A stretch of 30,415 bases of DNA from Cudoniella acicularis. Its lineage: Eukaryota > Ascomycota > Leotiomycetes > Helotiales > Helotiaceae. Where the stretch lies: positions 1-30,415 of the forward strand of contig JAAMPI010000608.1 in assembly GCA_013054445.1 (NCBI GenBank). Direction: 5' to 3'. Within the stretch, counting starts at the first letter, position 1. Each line of letters begins with the position of its first letter. Made by a program: the position numbers and the translations under genes. The notes below the pieces were generated by a model. The model made no database searches. It saw only the letters and a list, made by a program, of their open reading frames with translations, and was not told where the DNA came from. This document shows positions 29,981 to 30,415 of this stretch, one piece after another.

Positions 29981-30415
29981 GTTGAGGGTGTATTGTAATG
30001 TTTGACCTGTTTGTGTTTAACTTGTTTGTGGGGTTCAAGATGGTGGCGGTGAAGTTAATGAGCATGGACGATTATGTGTGCGGATGGTGGAATGATATAA
30101 TGTATTGCGGTCCTGTTTATTGGTTGAAGGATTCAAAGTGATGGAAGATTTTCTAAAGCCAAAAGCAATCCTTCATTCGCGGACGTTTTCGTTCAGTGGA
30201 GAATTCGACATGGTGAAGGTGGCGGTTTGGAATCTGATATGCGGGTTGTATGGCAACGTGGAGGTGTTGGGAGAGGATTTTGCATGAGAATCAGCGAATA
30301 AATGAGATGGAGTCTTTTCAATGAGCGTCAACGTGGACGTGGAGGTGAAAGTGGAGGAACGGGATCATGGAGGTCTTGTCGTCGGACCGTTTGAGAGAGC
30401 GAACGCGAGAGCGCG
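29981..30415. promoter_or_regulatory. upstream region of the Ser-rich protein gene
   Basis: The right edge of the window is the 5' flank of the minus-strand gene starting at 29980. It contains no supported gene; an open plus-strand frame at 30105-30287 has no motif. Repeated GGAGGTG and GACGTGGA units occur at 30250-30370. Confidence 0.4.

Noticed and set aside
1..30415. CRISPR arrays, rRNA genes, operons, telomere repeats
   Set aside because: None seen. No regularly spaced repeats, no rRNA signature, and the gene structure is eukaryotic.

Overview
The window looks like nuclear DNA from a filamentous ascomycete (Pezizomycotina, most likely Leotiomycetes; the class is inferred from overall protein character, not from a search). 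The evidence is short GT-AG introns of 45-60 bp with CTAAC/CTAAT-type branch sites, monocistronic genes on both strands, 5' and 3' non-coding stretches of 0.3-1 kb, and clearly fungal versions of the spliceosomal helicase Prp22, the complex I subunit NDUFS4 and the ATP synthase subunit f (Atp17).

Layout. 0.85-3.2 kb holds a divergent pair: a G-patch protein (-) and a membrane-anchored short-chain dehydrogenase (+). 4.1-6.4 kb is a two-exon multi-pass membrane protein with a large glycosylatable ectodomain. 6.4-9.1 kb is mostly non-coding, with a tRNA-like/SINE-like patch near 6.8 kb, a 69-aa putatively myristoylated membrane protein at 7.85 kb and a possible decayed small membrane-protein gene at 8.6-8.9 kb. 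9.1-12.7 kb is prp22 (-), intronless. 13.45-14.24 kb is an F-box-like protein (+). 14.8-16.4 kb is a head-to-head pair of nuclear genes for mitochondrial respiratory-chain complexes (NDUFS4 on -, atp17 on +) separated by only 268 bp; atp17 has five exons, one of them just 15 nt. 17.25-21.3 kb is a large, mostly disordered RGG-tailed protein (+) whose reading frame is interrupted twice near 18.63 and 18.70 kb. 22.0-23.6 kb is a PLP-dependent aminotransferase (+). 28.6-30.0 kb is a two-exon uncharacterised protein (-).

The most unusual part is 23.6-26.7 kb. It holds a local family of SprT-like (HEMLH) metallopeptidase genes on the minus strand, in three states of decay: one nearly full copy with a frameshift, an 18-bp tandem duplication and one premature TAA; one nearly full copy with a frameshift and two in-frame nonsense codons; and between them a C-terminal remnant only. 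All three nonsense codons are compatible with C-to-T change at CpA (CAA/CAG to TAA/TAG), the signature expected of repeat-induced point mutation, although this is an inference. Apart from the two mitochondrial genes, which probably share a promoter, the genes show no common pathway; this is ordinary gene-dense fungal chromosome interrupted by one duplicated, decaying gene cluster.
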